A stretch of 47,830 bases of DNA from Leisingera sp. JC1 (GTDB taxonomy: Bacteria; Pseudomonadota; Alphaproteobacteria; Rhodobacterales; Rhodobacteraceae), in assembly GCF_001679925.1 (NCBI RefSeq), contig NZ_LYUZ01000125.1, positions 30,281 through 78,110 of the forward strand, written 5' to 3'. Made by a program: the position numbers and the translations under genes. The notes below the pieces were generated by a model. That model did not search any database, had not been told where the DNA came from, and worked only from the letters and a program-made list of their open reading frames with translations. Within the stretch, counting starts at the first letter, position 1, and every line of letters begins with the position of its first letter. Shown piece by piece: positions 34,883-43,938 of the stretch.

Positions 34883-34937
34883 CAGACTAGGCAATTTGCG
34901 CGTGATTGGAAATCCGCCTTCTGCGTCTATCCGCGGC

Positions 34938-36083
34938 TCAGTCCCGAGACGCCATGAACAGTGCCAGCCGCGCCAGGCCTTCCTCGATATCCGCGGTCGA
35001 ACGCGCGTAGGAGAACCGCAGCGTGGTGGCGCCGCGGACGGGATCGAAATCCAGCCCCGGTGTCACAGCAACGCCCGCCTTTTCAAGGATTTCCGCAGCA
35101 AAGCTGCGGCTGTCATCGGTCAGGTCCGAAACATCGGCATAGACATAAAACGCCCCGTCCGGCGGTGCGATCTTAGTGAAACCGGCCTTGGGCAGCCCGT
35201 CCAGCATCAGCTGGCGGTTCCTTGCGTAAACGGCGAGGTTATCCCGCATTTCATCTTCGCAATCGAGTGCCGCCAGGGCTGCTACCTGGCTGGCGTGCGG
35301 CGCGCAGATGAACATGTTCTGGGCAATGCGTTCGACCACCCGCACATGATCCTCCGGCACCACCATCCAGCCAACCCGCCAGCCGGTCATCGAAAAAAAC
35401 TTGGAGAAGGAGTTGATGACATAACACTCGTCGGTCAACTCCAGCGCCGTGACCGCCTTCGCCTCATATTCCAGCCCGTGATAAATCTCGTCGGATATGA
35501 AGCTGGCGCCCTCGCCCTTTGCTGCATCAATCAGCGCGCCCATCGCCGCGCGGTCCAGCATGGTGCCGGTCGGGTTGGCGGGTGAAGCCACCATGAGACC
35601 CGACAGTTTCTGCCCTGCAATGTCCGCCGCGACCGGCTGCAGCCGGTTTTCCGGTGCCGTCTGGATGTCCACCGGCACCAGCCCCAGCGCCTTCAGGATC
35701 TGCCGGTAGGAGGGATAGCCCGGCGCGCCGATACCCACGCGGTCGCCGCTGTCAAAAAGCGCAGTGAAGCTGAGCAGAAAAGCGCCGGAGGAACCCGGCG
35801 TCACGATCACCCGTTCCGGGTTCAGATCGACGTTGTACCACTCGCCGTACAGCTGCGCGATCCGCTTGCGCAGGGCTGGCAAGCCCAAGGCAACAGTGTA
35901 GCCCAAGGCATTGTTTTCCAGCGCATTCCCCAGCGCCTTAAGCGCACCCGAGGGCGCCCCGGTCGAAGGCTGGCCCACCTCCATGTGGATGATATGGCGG
36001 CCTGCCTCCTCAGCCTTGCGGGCAGCCTCCATCACATCCATCACAATGAAGGGATCGACCTCGGACCGGGTTGAGTTTCGCAT
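34938..36083 (-). CDS. Class I/II pyridoxal-phosphate aminotransferase
   Basis: The protein has 381 residues. The ATG at 36083 has GGGAG 6 bp upstream; the longer open frame is not needed. Fold-type I features are clear: VTPGSSGAFLLSF for the phosphate site, VASPANPTGTML, SDEIYHGLEY, and the PLP lysine in INSFSKFFSMTGWRVGW. The final FDPVRGATTLRFSYARS holds the carboxylate-binding Arg. Relatives act on aspartate, aromatic or branched-chain amino acids; this one cannot be narrowed from sequence. It is divergent from the BepA-like gene with only 22 bp between the starts, so their promoters must overlap or lie inside each other's genes. Confidence 0.9.
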   Translation of the reverse strand: MRNSTRSEVDPFIVMDVMEAARKAEEAGRHIIHMEVGQPSTGAPSGALKALGNALENNALGYTVALGLPALRKRIAQLYGEWYNVDLNPERVIVTPGSSGAFLLSFTALFDSGDRVGIGAPGYPSYRQILKALGLVPVDIQTAPENRLQPVAADIAGQKLSGLMVASPANPTGTMLDRAAMGALIDAAKGEGASFISDEIYHGLEYEAKAVTALELTDECYVINSFSKFFSMTGWRVGWMVVPEDHVRVVERIAQNMFICAPHASQVAALAALDCEDEMRDNLAVYARNRQLMLDGLPKAGFTKIAPPDGAFYVYADVSDLTDDSRSFAAEILEKAGVAVTPGLDFDPVRGATTLRFSYARSTADIEEGLARLALFMASRD

Positions 36084-36105
36084 GCTAATCTCCCAATGTG
36101 CGCGC

Positions 36106-37461
36106 ATGAGTTTTGACCGTTTCTTCCGGCTGGCGTCAATCCCGGCTCTTCTGGTTTGCGCGCTTGTCCAATTTGCGGCCGCGGCGCAGGCGGCGTCGAT
36201 CTCGCTCCTGCGCGATCCGGACATTGAACATGGGCTGAACAGGCTGGCCGCCCCGGTTCTGCGCGCCGCGGGGCTGAACGCAAACCGGGTGCGCATCCTG
36301 CTGGTCAATGACAGTTCCTTCAACGCTTTCGTCCTGGATTCCCGGACGATTTTCGTGAATTACGGGCTGATCCTCAAGGTTACCTCGCCAGAGATGCTGC
36401 AGGCCGTGCTGGCCCATGAGGCCGCCCATATCACCAATGGCCATCTGTCGCGGCGGATGCAGAACCTGCGCTCGGCCAACAGCGCCGCGGGACTTGGTCT
36501 GGCACTGGCTGCGCTGGCTGCGGCGGCAGGCGGCGGGGATGCCGCAGCTGGTATTGCCATCGGCACCCAAAGCTCGGCCTTCCGCAGCTTCCTGGCCCAC
36601 ACACGGGCCGAAGAAAGCAGTGCCGACCGCTCTGCCGCCGAATACCTCAACCGTGCGGGCATCAGTCCGCAGGGGCTGGTCGATCTGCACCGGGCCTTTG
36701 CCGGCCAGGAAGTGCTGAGCGCCGGCAGCCAAGACCCATACACCCGGTCCCATCCCCTCAGCCGCGACCGCATGCGTGCCGCGCAAGCCTACCTTGCGGC
36801 CTATGGCGACAAGGGACAGACCGATGCGGAGGCGCAATACTGGTTTGCCCGTGTCCGCGGCAAACTGTCGGCTTTCACCCGGGCCCCGAAATGGACCCTG
36901 CGCCGGGTGCGCGAGGAACAGTACAAGGACGTCCGCCTGATGCGCGAGGCCGCGGCCTATCACCGGCAGAACAGCCTCAAGAAAGCATTGAATGCGATCA
37001 ATGGCGCGCTGGCTGCGCGCCCCTCCGATCCTTTCTATCATGAACTGAAGGGGCAGATCCTGATCGAAAACCGCCAGTGGTCAGCCGCACTTGCCGCCTA
37101 TGGCAAGGCGGTCAGCCTCGCCCCCAAGGACCCGCTGATCCTGACAGGCTACGGCCGCGCGCAACTGGCGGCGGGACAGCCCAAGGCGGCGCTCAAATCC
37201 ATGGAACGTGCCCGCGCCATCGACTTCCGCAATACGGTGCTGCTGCGCGACATGTCACTGGCCTATGCCAAGACCGGGCAGAACGGCATGGCCGCCCTGG
37301 TCACCGCCGAACGCTATGCCCTGCAAGGGCGTCTGAATGATGCAGGCATTCACGCCAAACGGGCCGTGGCCCAGCTGCCAGCAGGATCCCCCGCCGCGCG
37401 GCGGGCAACCGATGTGCTGGTGGCCTATGAACAAGCTCAGAAGAGAAAGAGACGGAAATGA
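36106..37461 (+). CDS. Periplasmic M48 metalloprotease with TPR repeats (BepA-like)
   Basis: The protein has 451 residues. A Sec signal peptide (cut near AQAA, residues 28-30) leads to an M48 peptidase domain with zinc motif HEAAH (AVLAHEAAHITNGHLSRRM) and a third ligand in HTRAEESSADRSAAEYL. The C-terminal part (about 290-440) holds TPR-like helices (KKALNAINGALAARPSDPFYHELKGQIL; WSAALAAYGKAVSLAPKDPLI). This is the build of E. coli BepA, which degrades or helps assemble the outer-membrane protein LptD. The ATG at 36106 gives a clean signal peptide but has a weak ribosome binding site. It overlaps the DsbA-like gene by 4 bp (ATGA). Confidence 0.88.
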   Translation: MSFDRFFRLASIPALLVCALVQFAAAAQAASISLLRDPDIEHGLNRLAAPVLRAAGLNANRVRILLVNDSSFNAFVLDSRTIFVNYGLILKVTSPEMLQAVLAHEAAHITNGHLSRRMQNLRSANSAAGLGLALAALAAAAGGGDAAAGIAIGTQSSAFRSFLAHTRAEESSADRSAAEYLNRAGISPQGLVDLHRAFAGQEVLSAGSQDPYTRSHPLSRDRMRAAQAYLAAYGDKGQTDAEAQYWFARVRGKLSAFTRAPKWTLRRVREEQYKDVRLMREAAAYHRQNSLKKALNAINGALAARPSDPFYHELKGQILIENRQWSAALAAYGKAVSLAPKDPLILTGYGRAQLAAGQPKAALKSMERARAIDFRNTVLLRDMSLAYAKTGQNGMAALVTAERYALQGRLNDAGIHAKRAVAQLPAGSPAARRATDVLVAYEQAQKRKRRK

Positions 37462-38222
37462 CCCTTTTCACCCGCACCGCCACCGCCGCGGCCACTGCCA
37501 TCGCCCTTTTGGGTGCCCCGGCGCAGGCTTTTGACATCAACGCGATGTCGGAGGCTGAGCGCGAGGCCTTTGGCAAGGAAGTTCGCAGCTACATTCTGGC
37601 AAATCCGGAACTGATCCTGGAGGCGGTTGACCTTCTGGAGCAGCGCCAGCAGCAGGCCGAAGCTGTGCGCGATGACGCGCTGGTCGCCGATAATCTGGAG
37701 GAACTGGTCAACGACGGCTATTCCTGGGTTGGCGGCAATCCCGAAGGCGACATCACCCTGGTCGAATTCATGGACTACCGCTGCGGCTACTGCCGGCGCG
37801 CCGCGCCTGAAGTGGCCAAGCTGCTGGAAAGCGATGGCAACATCCGCCTGGTGATCAAGGAATTCCCGATCCTGGGCGACGCCTCTGTGCTGTCGGCGCG
37901 CTTTGCCGTCGCCACCAAGCAGGTGGCGGGCGGCGACGCCTACAAGAATGTGCATGACGCGCTGATCGAGTTTGGCGGCGAGCCGAACGAGGTGGCGTTG
38001 CGCCGCCTGGCCGAAGGCTTGTCGCTGGATGCCGAGGCGATTTTCGCAAAGATGGACAGCGAGGAGGTGACTGCCGAGCTGCGCCAGACCCGGGCGCTGG
38101 CGCAAAAGATGGCGATCTCCGGCACCCCGACGTTTGTTCTGGGCACCGAACTCCTGCGCGGCTACCTGCCCGCCGATCAGATGGAGCTGATGGTGGCTGA
38201 GATCCGCGAGCAGCAGAGCTGA
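37458..38222 (+). CDS. DsbA family periplasmic thiol-disulfide oxidoreductase
   Basis: The protein has 254 residues. A signal peptide (cut after APAQA, residue 24) is followed by a helical N-terminal segment of about 70 residues, then a thioredoxin fold with the active site CGYC (FMDYRCGYCRRAAPEV) and the cis-Pro loop ISGTPTFVLG. The extra N-terminal helices and the CGYC dipeptide resemble ScsC/Com1-like DsbA proteins, which may oligomerise and act as isomerases. The start overlaps the stop of the BepA-like gene by 4 bp, so the two are translationally coupled. A composite 3' element follows. Confidence 0.93.
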   Translation: MTLFTRTATAAATAIALLGAPAQAFDINAMSEAEREAFGKEVRSYILANPELILEAVDLLEQRQQQAEAVRDDALVADNLEELVNDGYSWVGGNPEGDITLVEFMDYRCGYCRRAAPEVAKLLESDGNIRLVIKEFPILGDASVLSARFAVATKQVAGGDAYKNVHDALIEFGGEPNEVALRRLAEGLSLDAEAIFAKMDSEEVTAELRQTRALAQKMAISGTPTFVLGTELLRGYLPADQMELMVAEIREQQS

Positions 38223-38246
38223 GATACAATCTGAACCGGTTGAACC

Positions 38247-38289
38247 GGGGCGCTGCCCCGGACCCCGGAGTAATTAGGTAAAGATGAAG
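38247..38289 (+). repeat. Composite 3'-end element, copy 3, downstream of the DsbA-like gene
   Basis: GGGGCGCTGCCCC forms a 5-bp hairpin. It is followed by CCCCGGAGTAATT, four bases and AAAGATGAAG. Order and orientation match the copies at 1981 and 10941. It fills the gap between convergent genes. Confidence 0.6.
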
Positions 38290-38299
38290 GAGCGGAAGC

Positions 38300-39421
38300 T
38301 TACTCCGCCGCCTCTTGAGCCGCCTCGATCTGGGCGGCCTTTTTCTCGACCTCCTCAACGATGTGGTCGACCATCTGCTCGTTGGACATCTTGTGGCTGG
38401 CCTTGCCCGCCAGATAGACCATGCCGGAGCCCGCGCCGCCGCCGGTAAAGCCCACATCCGTCATAAGCGCCTCGCCCGGGCCGTTCACCACGCAGCCGAT
38501 GATGCTGAGGCTCATCGGGGTATGGATATGGGCCAGCCGCTCCTCCAGCGTTTCCACCGTCCTGATCACGTCGAACCCCTGCCGCGCGCAGGACGGGCAG
38601 GAGATGATGTTGACGCCGCGGTGGCGCAGGCCGAGGGACTTGAGGATCTCGAAGCCCACCTTCACCTCCTCCACCGGGTCGGCAGAGAGGCTGACCCGCA
38701 GCGTGTCGCCGATGCCCATCCACAGCAGCTGGCCCAGGCCGATGGCGGATTTGATGGTGCCGGAGACAAAACCGCCAGCCTCGGTCACGCCAAGATGAAT
38801 GGGCGCGTCGGTAGCTTCAGCCAGCTGCTGATAGGCGGCGGCGGTCATGAAGACGTCGGAGGCTTTCACCGAAATCTTGAATTCGTGGAAATCATGATCC
38901 TGCAGGATGCGGATATGGTCGAGACCGCTCTCCACCATTGCCTCCGGACAGGGCTCGCCGTACTTGTCCAGCAGATGCTTTTCCAGACTGCCGGCATTCA
39001 CCCCGATGCGGATTGAGCAATTGTGGTCGCGCGCTGCCTTGATCACCTCGGCCACGCGCTTCTCGTCGCCGATGTTGCCCGGGTTGATGCGCAGGCAGGC
39101 TGCGCCGGCCTCGGCGGCCTCAATGCCGCGTTTGTAGTGGAAATGAATGTCGGCAACGATCGGCACCGGGCTTTCGCGCACAATTTCCTTCAACGCCTTG
39201 GAGGAGGCCTCATCCGGCACCGAGATCCGCACCAGATCGGCGCCTGCCTCTGCCGCGGCCTGGACCTGCGCGACCGTGGCTGCCACATCAGTGGTCAGCG
39301 TGTTGGTCATGGTCTGCACCGCAATCGGGGCGTCGCCGCCGACGGGCACGTTGCCTACATGGATCTGACGGCTTTTGCGGCGTTCGATATGGCGCCACGG
39401 GCGGATGTGATTGATCGACAT
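38300..39421 (-). CDS. ispG: 4-hydroxy-3-methylbut-2-enyl diphosphate synthase IspG (GcpE)
   Basis: The protein has 373 residues. IspG converts MEcPP to HMBPP in the MEP isoprenoid pathway using a [4Fe-4S] cluster. The TIM-barrel half opens with [29 protein letters not shown]; the reductase half carries the cluster cysteines in [13 protein letters not shown] and the single Cys of [10 protein letters not shown]. The length matches the bacterial two-domain form. The ATG at 39421 was chosen because the sequence upstream is not family-like and includes the rodZ-side hairpin; its ribosome binding site is weak. The C-terminus is acidic ([14 protein letters not shown]). Confidence 0.97.
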   Translation of the reverse strand: MSINHIRPWRHIERRKSRQIHVGNVPVGGDAPIAVQTMTNTLTTDVAATVAQVQAAAEAGADLVRISVPDEASSKALKEIVRESPVPIVADIHFHYKRGIEAAEAGAACLRINPGNIGDEKRVAEVIKAARDHNCSIRIGVNAGSLEKHLLDKYGEPCPEAMVESGLDHIRILQDHDFHEFKISVKASDVFMTAAAYQQLAEATDAPIHLGVTEAGGFVSGTIKSAIGLGQLLWMGIGDTLRVSLSADPVEEVKVGFEILKSLGLRHRGVNIISCPSCARQGFDVIRTVETLEERLAHIHTPMSLSIIGCVVNGPGEALMTDVGFTGGGAGSGMVYLAGKASHKMSNEQMVDHIVEEVEKKAAQIEAAQEAAE

Positions 39422-39469
39422 TACGGCTGGTGTCCCGGCTGGATCCTGTTGGGGATTAGATACGTGCAG

Positions 39470-39501
39470 ACGCCCGGCGCTGCAATGGCAGCACCGGGCG
39501 T
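39470..39501 (-). terminator. Long hairpin between the RodZ-like gene and ispG
   Basis: A 14-bp stem with one mismatch (39470-39483 with 39488-39501) and a 4-base loop lies 24 bp after the stop of the RodZ-like gene. There is no T-run. It may separate this gene from ispG or stabilise its mRNA end. Confidence 0.55.
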
Positions 39502-39525
39502 TCGGCAAGAATTCCATTGGCAGGA

Positions 39526-40755
39526 TTACTCGGAGGGTTGCTGGATCTCTGCCTGAAGTTGCGCCACCAGCGTCGCCAGCGCCTCGTTGCTGCCGTCCTG
39601 CAGATCCGCCAGTTCAAACCGGCCGGTGATCGCATCCATCGACAGCTCGACATTCTTGGTGACCTGACCGCGTTCGCCGACCGGGCCGAAATGCTGGCCG
39701 TTCACGGCAAAGTAAATTGCGCTGCTTTCACCGGTGCGCAGTTTCGGCGCATCCTCGGTCGCCGGCACCTGGAACCGCTGGCCCGCGTCCATGATGGTTT
39801 CCAGGATCACGCTGCCGTCCGCCGCGGTGACCTGCACCCAGGAAGGACGCACTGCAACCATTTCGACACCCGGCGTAACCGCGGCCAGAACCTGCGGCAC
39901 CTGCGGTCCCTGCTCACCCTGCTGAAGCGGCCCGGCGCCGTCAAACGGCAGGCTGGCCTCCGCAAGGCTGACCGTGGGCACATCCGGCGCTGCAAAGTTG
40001 CCCAGCGTCGAAGGGTCAATGGTGGAGATCGGCGCATCGCGCGCCACCAGCACCGGCACATCCAGCGCCTGCGGGCGGTAAAGCCGGTCCAATGCCTCAG
40101 CCGCGGGATCCTGAGCGCCGTCGGCAACCTCCAGCACCGCGCTGCTCAGCGGGTCGAGATCCGCCAGCACTGCCGGGGTCTGATCCACCGGTGCAAACTG
40201 CACCTGCTGCACCTCTTTCAGGACGGCCCAGCCGCCATAGGTAATGCCGCCAATCAGGCCGGCCAGCACCATCAGCGAACCGACGGCGCGCAGCTCAATC
40301 TGGCTGAGGATACTGCTGGGCGCGGGAATGAACGGGGTATTCGGTGAGGCAAAGGCATCGCCGCCCAGCCCTTTAGACGCAACAACCGGCGCTTTGCCGG
40401 ATTTGCTGCGGCTGGAGGCCTCGGCCGACATGCCGTGCGCCACGGAGAAGCCGCTTTCCTTGCAGAAATCCTGAAACGCCTGTTCGGCATCCATGTTCAG
40501 ATAGCGCGCGTAGGAGCGCACATAGCCGGCGATGAAGCCCGGCGTGTCAAAAGCGGAAGGATCGGAGTTTTCGATGGCAGCGATATAGGAGGCCTTGATC
40601 CGCAGTTCGCGCTGGACGTCGAGCAGCGATTTGCCCATCGTCGCCCGCTCGCCGCGCATCACGTCGCCGAGCTTCAGCTCGAAATCGTCAAAACCCTTCG
40701 GCTCTGCCGTTCCGCCATGCTCATCTTGCTTGCGCTGGGTGAAGCGCCCGATCAT
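39526..40755 (-). CDS. RodZ-like protein: helix-turn-helix, one membrane segment, DUF4115 domain
   Basis: The protein has 409 residues. A cytosolic helix-turn-helix of the RodZ type spans about 25-100 ([61 protein letters not shown]). One membrane segment follows near residues 155-178 ([21 protein letters not shown]). The periplasmic part ends in a DUF4115 domain ([26 protein letters not shown]). RodZ links MreB to the wall-building machinery and keeps rod shape. The position next to ispG is common in bacteria. Inverted repeats precede the start. A regulatory DNA-binding role is also possible. Confidence 0.88.
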   Translation of the reverse strand: MIGRFTQRKQDEHGGTAEPKGFDDFELKLGDVMRGERATMGKSLLDVQRELRIKASYIAAIENSDPSAFDTPGFIAGYVRSYARYLNMDAEQAFQDFCKESGFSVAHGMSAEASSRSKSGKAPVVASKGLGGDAFASPNTPFIPAPSSILSQIELRAVGSLMVLAGLIGGITYGGWAVLKEVQQVQFAPVDQTPAVLADLDPLSSAVLEVADGAQDPAAEALDRLYRPQALDVPVLVARDAPISTIDPSTLGNFAAPDVPTVSLAEASLPFDGAGPLQQGEQGPQVPQVLAAVTPGVEMVAVRPSWVQVTAADGSVILETIMDAGQRFQVPATEDAPKLRTGESSAIYFAVNGQHFGPVGERGQVTKNVELSMDAITGRFELADLQDGSNEALATLVAQLQAEIQQPSE

Positions 40756-40857
40756 GCCTGCCGTCCCATACTATGCCTGCCGCCATCGTTTCTGAACGGT
40801 GAAAGAATCACATCCGCGACTCAGATCCGTTGATTGATTAGCAACAGCGTAACACAC

Positions 40858-40882
40858 TCAGTGTTAATTTACACTGATCAGT
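40858..40882 (-). promoter_or_regulatory. Overlapping inverted repeats upstream of the RodZ-like gene
   Basis: TCAGTGT-N6-ACACTGA (40858-40877) overlaps a perfect 10-bp palindrome ACTGATCAGT (40873-40882). They lie 103 bp upstream of the RodZ-like start and just after the hemA stop, in a local AT-rich patch. They could be an operator for the RodZ-like gene or a hemA 3' structure. Confidence 0.4.
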
Positions 40883-40885
40883 AAG

Positions 40886-42121
40886 TTACCCGGCAAGTTC
40901 GGCACGATTCAGCGCACAATGCGACCACAATGCGTCCATTGCATGGACCAGCGCGTCGATCTCCTTGGGTCCGTGCACCGGCGAGGGGGTGAAACGCAGG
41001 CGCTCGGTACCGCGCGGCACGGTGGGGAAGTTGATCGGCTGCACGTAGATGCCGTAGTCCTCCAGCAGGTGGTCGGACAGCACCTTGGTATGGACCGGAT
41101 TGCCGACGATCACCGGCACGATGTGGCTGCCGTGATCGATGATCGGCAGACCCAGCCCTTTCAGTCTCAGTTTCAGCACCTTGGCCTGGTCCTGATGCTT
41201 GTCGCGCAGGTCCTGCGCACCCTTCAGATAGGCGACTGAGGCCGCTGCCCCGGCTGCCACGGCAGGTGCCAGCGAGGTGGTGAAGATAAAGCCTGGCGCA
41301 TAGGAACGGATGGCGTCGCACATCTTGGCCGAAGCCGCGATATAGCCGCCCATCACGCCATAGGCCTTGGCCAGGGTGCCATTAATGATGTCGATGCGGT
41401 AGGCCAAGCGGTCGCGCTCCGTGACGCCGCCACCGCGGGGGCCGTACATGCCAACCGCGTGCACCTCGTCGATGTAGGTCAGCGCGCCGAATTCATCCGC
41501 CAGATCGCAAATCTCGGCAATCGGCCCGAAGTCGCCGTCCATCGAATAGACCGATTCGAAGGCGATCAGCTTGGGCGCCTTTGGGTCGTCGGCTTCCAGC
41601 AGTTCGCGCAGGTGGGCCACATCGTTGTGGCGGAAGATGCGCTTGGCGCCGCCATTGCGGCGCACGCCTTCGATCATGGAGGCGTGGTTCAGCGCGTCGG
41701 AATAGATGATCAGCCCCGGGAACAGCTTGGGCAGAGTGCTCAGCGTCGCGTCATTGGCGATATAGGCCGAGGTGAACAGCAGCGAAGCTTCCTTGCCGTG
41801 CAAGTCGGCCAGTTCGGCCTCCAGCTGCTTGTGATAAACCGTGGTGCCGGAGATGTTGCGGGTGCCGCCGGAGCCTGCGCCGGTTGCATCGATGGCGTCA
41901 TGCATCGCATCCAGAACCAACGGGTTCTGGCCCATGCCCAGATAATCGTTGCCGCACCAGACGGTGATGTCCTGCTTGCTGCCATCAGGCCGGTTCCACA
42001 CCGCATGCGGGAAATGGCCCTTCTTGCGCTCGATGTCGATGAAGGTCCGGTAACGGCCCTCTTCGTGAAGGCTGGCAATCGCTGCGTCCAGTTTCGCGGT
42101 ATAGTCCACCGGCATCTCCAT
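40886..42121 (-). CDS. hemA: 5-aminolevulinate synthase (C4 pathway)
   Basis: The protein has 411 residues, very close to Rhodobacter HemA along its length. It condenses glycine and succinyl-CoA with PLP, the first step of heme and tetrapyrrole synthesis in alphaproteobacteria. The PLP lysine is Lys252 ([19 protein letters not shown]). [28 protein letters not shown] and FIDIERKKG are hallmarks, and the tail [16 protein letters not shown] ... HCALNRAEL is typical. ATGs at 42121 and 42115 are both possible; the first has AGGAG 11 bp upstream, partly inside a hairpin. The upstream FNR-type box suggests oxygen control. Confidence 0.98.
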   Translation of the reverse strand: MEMPVDYTAKLDAAIASLHEEGRYRTFIDIERKKGHFPHAVWNRPDGSKQDITVWCGNDYLGMGQNPLVLDAMHDAIDATGAGSGGTRNISGTTVYHKQLEAELADLHGKEASLLFTSAYIANDATLSTLPKLFPGLIIYSDALNHASMIEGVRRNGGAKRIFRHNDVAHLRELLEADDPKAPKLIAFESVYSMDGDFGPIAEICDLADEFGALTYIDEVHAVGMYGPRGGGVTERDRLAYRIDIINGTLAKAYGVMGGYIAASAKMCDAIRSYAPGFIFTTSLAPAVAAGAAASVAYLKGAQDLRDKHQDQAKVLKLRLKGLGLPIIDHGSHIVPVIVGNPVHTKVLSDHLLEDYGIYVQPINFPTVPRGTERLRFTPSPVHGPKEIDALVHAMDALWSHCALNRAELAG

Positions 42122-42129
42122 AGCTAAAT

Positions 42130-42146
42130 GTGCTCCTGCGGAGCAC
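42130..42146 (-). promoter_or_regulatory. Hairpin sequestering the hemA ribosome binding site
   Basis: GTGCTCC-GCA-GGAGCAC on the minus strand is a perfect 7-bp stem that contains the AGGAG ahead of the hemA ATG at 42121. Pairing would hide the ribosome binding site, so initiation may depend on a factor, on temperature, or on use of another start. Confidence 0.45.
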
Positions 42147-42234
42147 GCGGGCTGTGTAAAGGGCACGGGTCTTCTGACGATTAGGCCACAATCACGTTCA
42201 CGATTGGTTACCTGAGGCAGTCCCTTCGATCAAC

Positions 42235-42277
42235 TGCATACGCGCCGCCAAGGGTGCGCAACATTGATGCAGGTCAA
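42235..42277 (-). promoter_or_regulatory. Predicted FnrL-activated promoter of hemA
   Basis: The box TTGATGCAGGTCAA (42264-42277; on the minus strand TTGACCTGCATCAA) matches the FNR consensus TTGAT-N4-ATCAA at 9 of 10 fixed positions. On the minus strand a -10 box TATGCA (42240-42235) follows after 23 bp. The FNR site is therefore centred near -41.5 or -42.5 of the predicted start, the class II activating position. Control of hemA by FnrL is known in Rhodobacter sphaeroides. Confidence 0.65.
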
Positions 42278-42380
42278 ATAAAACTTAAACAAAGGCCGGG
42301 CAAGGACAGCTGCGGCCAACCTTTGGCCGTTTGCGTCGTATCTGTTTCCGGAAATTCCTAATAATGCGCAGGATCGGAAA

Positions 42381-42420
42381 CCTCAGCAGCGGAAAATGCC
42401 AGGGATTTCCGGCCCTGAGG
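42381..42420 (+). other. Nested hairpin in the leader region of the M20 peptidase gene
   Basis: Outer arms CCTCAG (42381-42386) and CTGAGG (42415-42420) enclose inner arms CGGAAA (42390-42395) and TTTCCG (42406-42411). The 387-bp interval between hemA and the M20 gene otherwise holds the hemA control region and a TTTCCGGAAA palindrome. No small gene was seen in it. Confidence 0.4.
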
Positions 42421-42508
42421 CCTCTGGCCCCTCCTCAATCACGCTGCTAGGGTCCGCGGCAAATCGGCCCGTTTCCCGGGCCTCCCCGGACAAACAGGAG
42501 AGCAAGAG

Positions 42509-43900
42509 ATGGCACTGAATGACGTTCTGGACCGGATCGACGCAGAGCTGGACGCAGCCACCGAACGGCTGATGGAGCTGTTGCGGATCCAGTCCATTTC
42601 CACCGATCCGGCCTACAAGGCAGAGTGCGACAAGGCCGCCGACTGGCTGGTGGCAGATCTGAACTCCATCGGCATCAAGGCGGAAAAGCGCGTGACCCCG
42701 GGCCACCCGATGGTGGTCGGCCACGTGGGCGAGGAAAACACCGATGCGCCGCATGTGCTGTTTTATGGCCATTACGATGTGCAGCCGGTCGACCCGCTGA
42801 ACCTCTGGAACACACCGCCGTTTGAGCCGCAGCTGGAGGATACCCCGAACGGCACCGTGATCCGCGGCCGCGGGTCTTCGGACGACAAGGGCCAGCTGAT
42901 GACCTTTGTCGAGGCCTGCCGTGCCTGGAAGGCTGTCAACGGCTCCCTGCCCTGCCGCATCACCTTCTTCTTCGAGGGTGAAGAGGAAAGCGGCTCCCCC
43001 TCGCTGATCCCCTTCATGGAGGCCAACGCCGAGGAGCTGAAAGCCGATATCGCGCTGATCTGCGACACCTCCATGGTGTCGCGCGGGGTGCCGTCGATCT
43101 CCTCGCAGCTGCGCGGCATGCTGAAGGATGAGTTCACCCTCATCGGCCCCCGCATCGACCTGCACTCCGGCCATTACGGCGGCCCCGGCCTGAACCCCCT
43201 GCGTGAGCTCAGCCGCATCGTCGCCTCCTTCTATGACGAGGAAACCGGCAAGGTCGCCGTCGACGGCTTCTATGAAGGCGTGCATGAGGTGCCCGAGGAC
43301 CAGCTGCGCCAGTGGGAAGGCTGCGGCTTTGACGAGAAGGACTATCTCGACAACGCCGGCTACACACAGGCGCATGGCGAAAAGAACCGCTCGGTGCTGG
43401 AACAGCAATGGGCGCGCCCGACGCTGGAGGTGAACGGCCTCTGGGGCGGCTACAACGGCGCCGGCTCCAAGACCGTGATCCCGTCAGAGGCGCATTGCAA
43501 GATCACCTGCCGCCTGGTGGGCGACATGGACCCGGACGCGCTGCGGGTGAAGATCCGCAACCATGTGGAGGCGCAGCTGAAACCCGACTGCAAGGTGGTC
43601 TGGGACAATGATCTCGAAGGCTCCAAGGCTTCGGTCATGGACATCACCCGCCCCGAATTCACCGCCGCCCGCGCCGCGCTGTCGGACGAGTGGCAGCGCG
43701 AAGCGGTGTTCTGCGGCATGGGCGGCTCGATCCCGATCGCGGGTTTCTTCAAGTCGATCCTGGGCATGGAATCGATGCTGGCAGGCTTTGCCAACGATGA
43801 CGACGCCATTCACTCGCCAAACGAGAAATACGACCTGAAAAGCTTCCACAAGGGCATCCGCTCCTGGGCCCGCATACTGGACGCGCTGACGCAGAAGTAA
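42509..43900 (+). CDS. M20 family metallopeptidase (dipeptidase)
   Basis: The protein has 463 residues and the M20/M25/M40 layout. Zinc ligands are the His in VLFYGHYDVQPVDP, the bridging Asp in GRGSSDDKGQLM, Glu-Glu in FFEGEEESGSPSL, Asp in ICDTSM, and the final His in DDAIHSPNEKYD. A dimerisation domain is inserted around residues 205-380. The LWNTPPF and GRGSSDDKG blocks resemble carnosinase-like and succinyl-diaminopimelate desuccinylase-like dipeptidases; cleavage of small peptides in the cytosol is likely. The start has AGGAGAG 6 bp upstream. A hairpin terminator follows, shared with the convergent Imm11-like gene. Confidence 0.92.
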   Translation: MALNDVLDRIDAELDAATERLMELLRIQSISTDPAYKAECDKAADWLVADLNSIGIKAEKRVTPGHPMVVGHVGEENTDAPHVLFYGHYDVQPVDPLNLWNTPPFEPQLEDTPNGTVIRGRGSSDDKGQLMTFVEACRAWKAVNGSLPCRITFFFEGEEESGSPSLIPFMEANAEELKADIALICDTSMVSRGVPSISSQLRGMLKDEFTLIGPRIDLHSGHYGGPGLNPLRELSRIVASFYDEETGKVAVDGFYEGVHEVPEDQLRQWEGCGFDEKDYLDNAGYTQAHGEKNRSVLEQQWARPTLEVNGLWGGYNGAGSKTVIPSEAHCKITCRLVGDMDPDALRVKIRNHVEAQLKPDCKVVWDNDLEGSKASVMDITRPEFTAARAALSDEWQREAVFCGMGGSIPIAGFFKSILGMESMLAGFANDDDAIHSPNEKYDLKSFHKGIRSWARILDALTQK

Positions 43901-43908
43901 AGACAGAC

Positions 43909-43936
43909 GGGCGGAGGTTCTGCGGAGCCTCCACCC
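43909..43936. terminator. Bidirectional hairpin between the M20 and Imm11-like genes
   Basis: GGGCGGAGG (43909-43917) and CCTCCACCC (43928-43936) form a 9-bp stem with one mismatch between the two stop codons. Confidence 0.5.
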
Positions 43937-43938
43937 GC

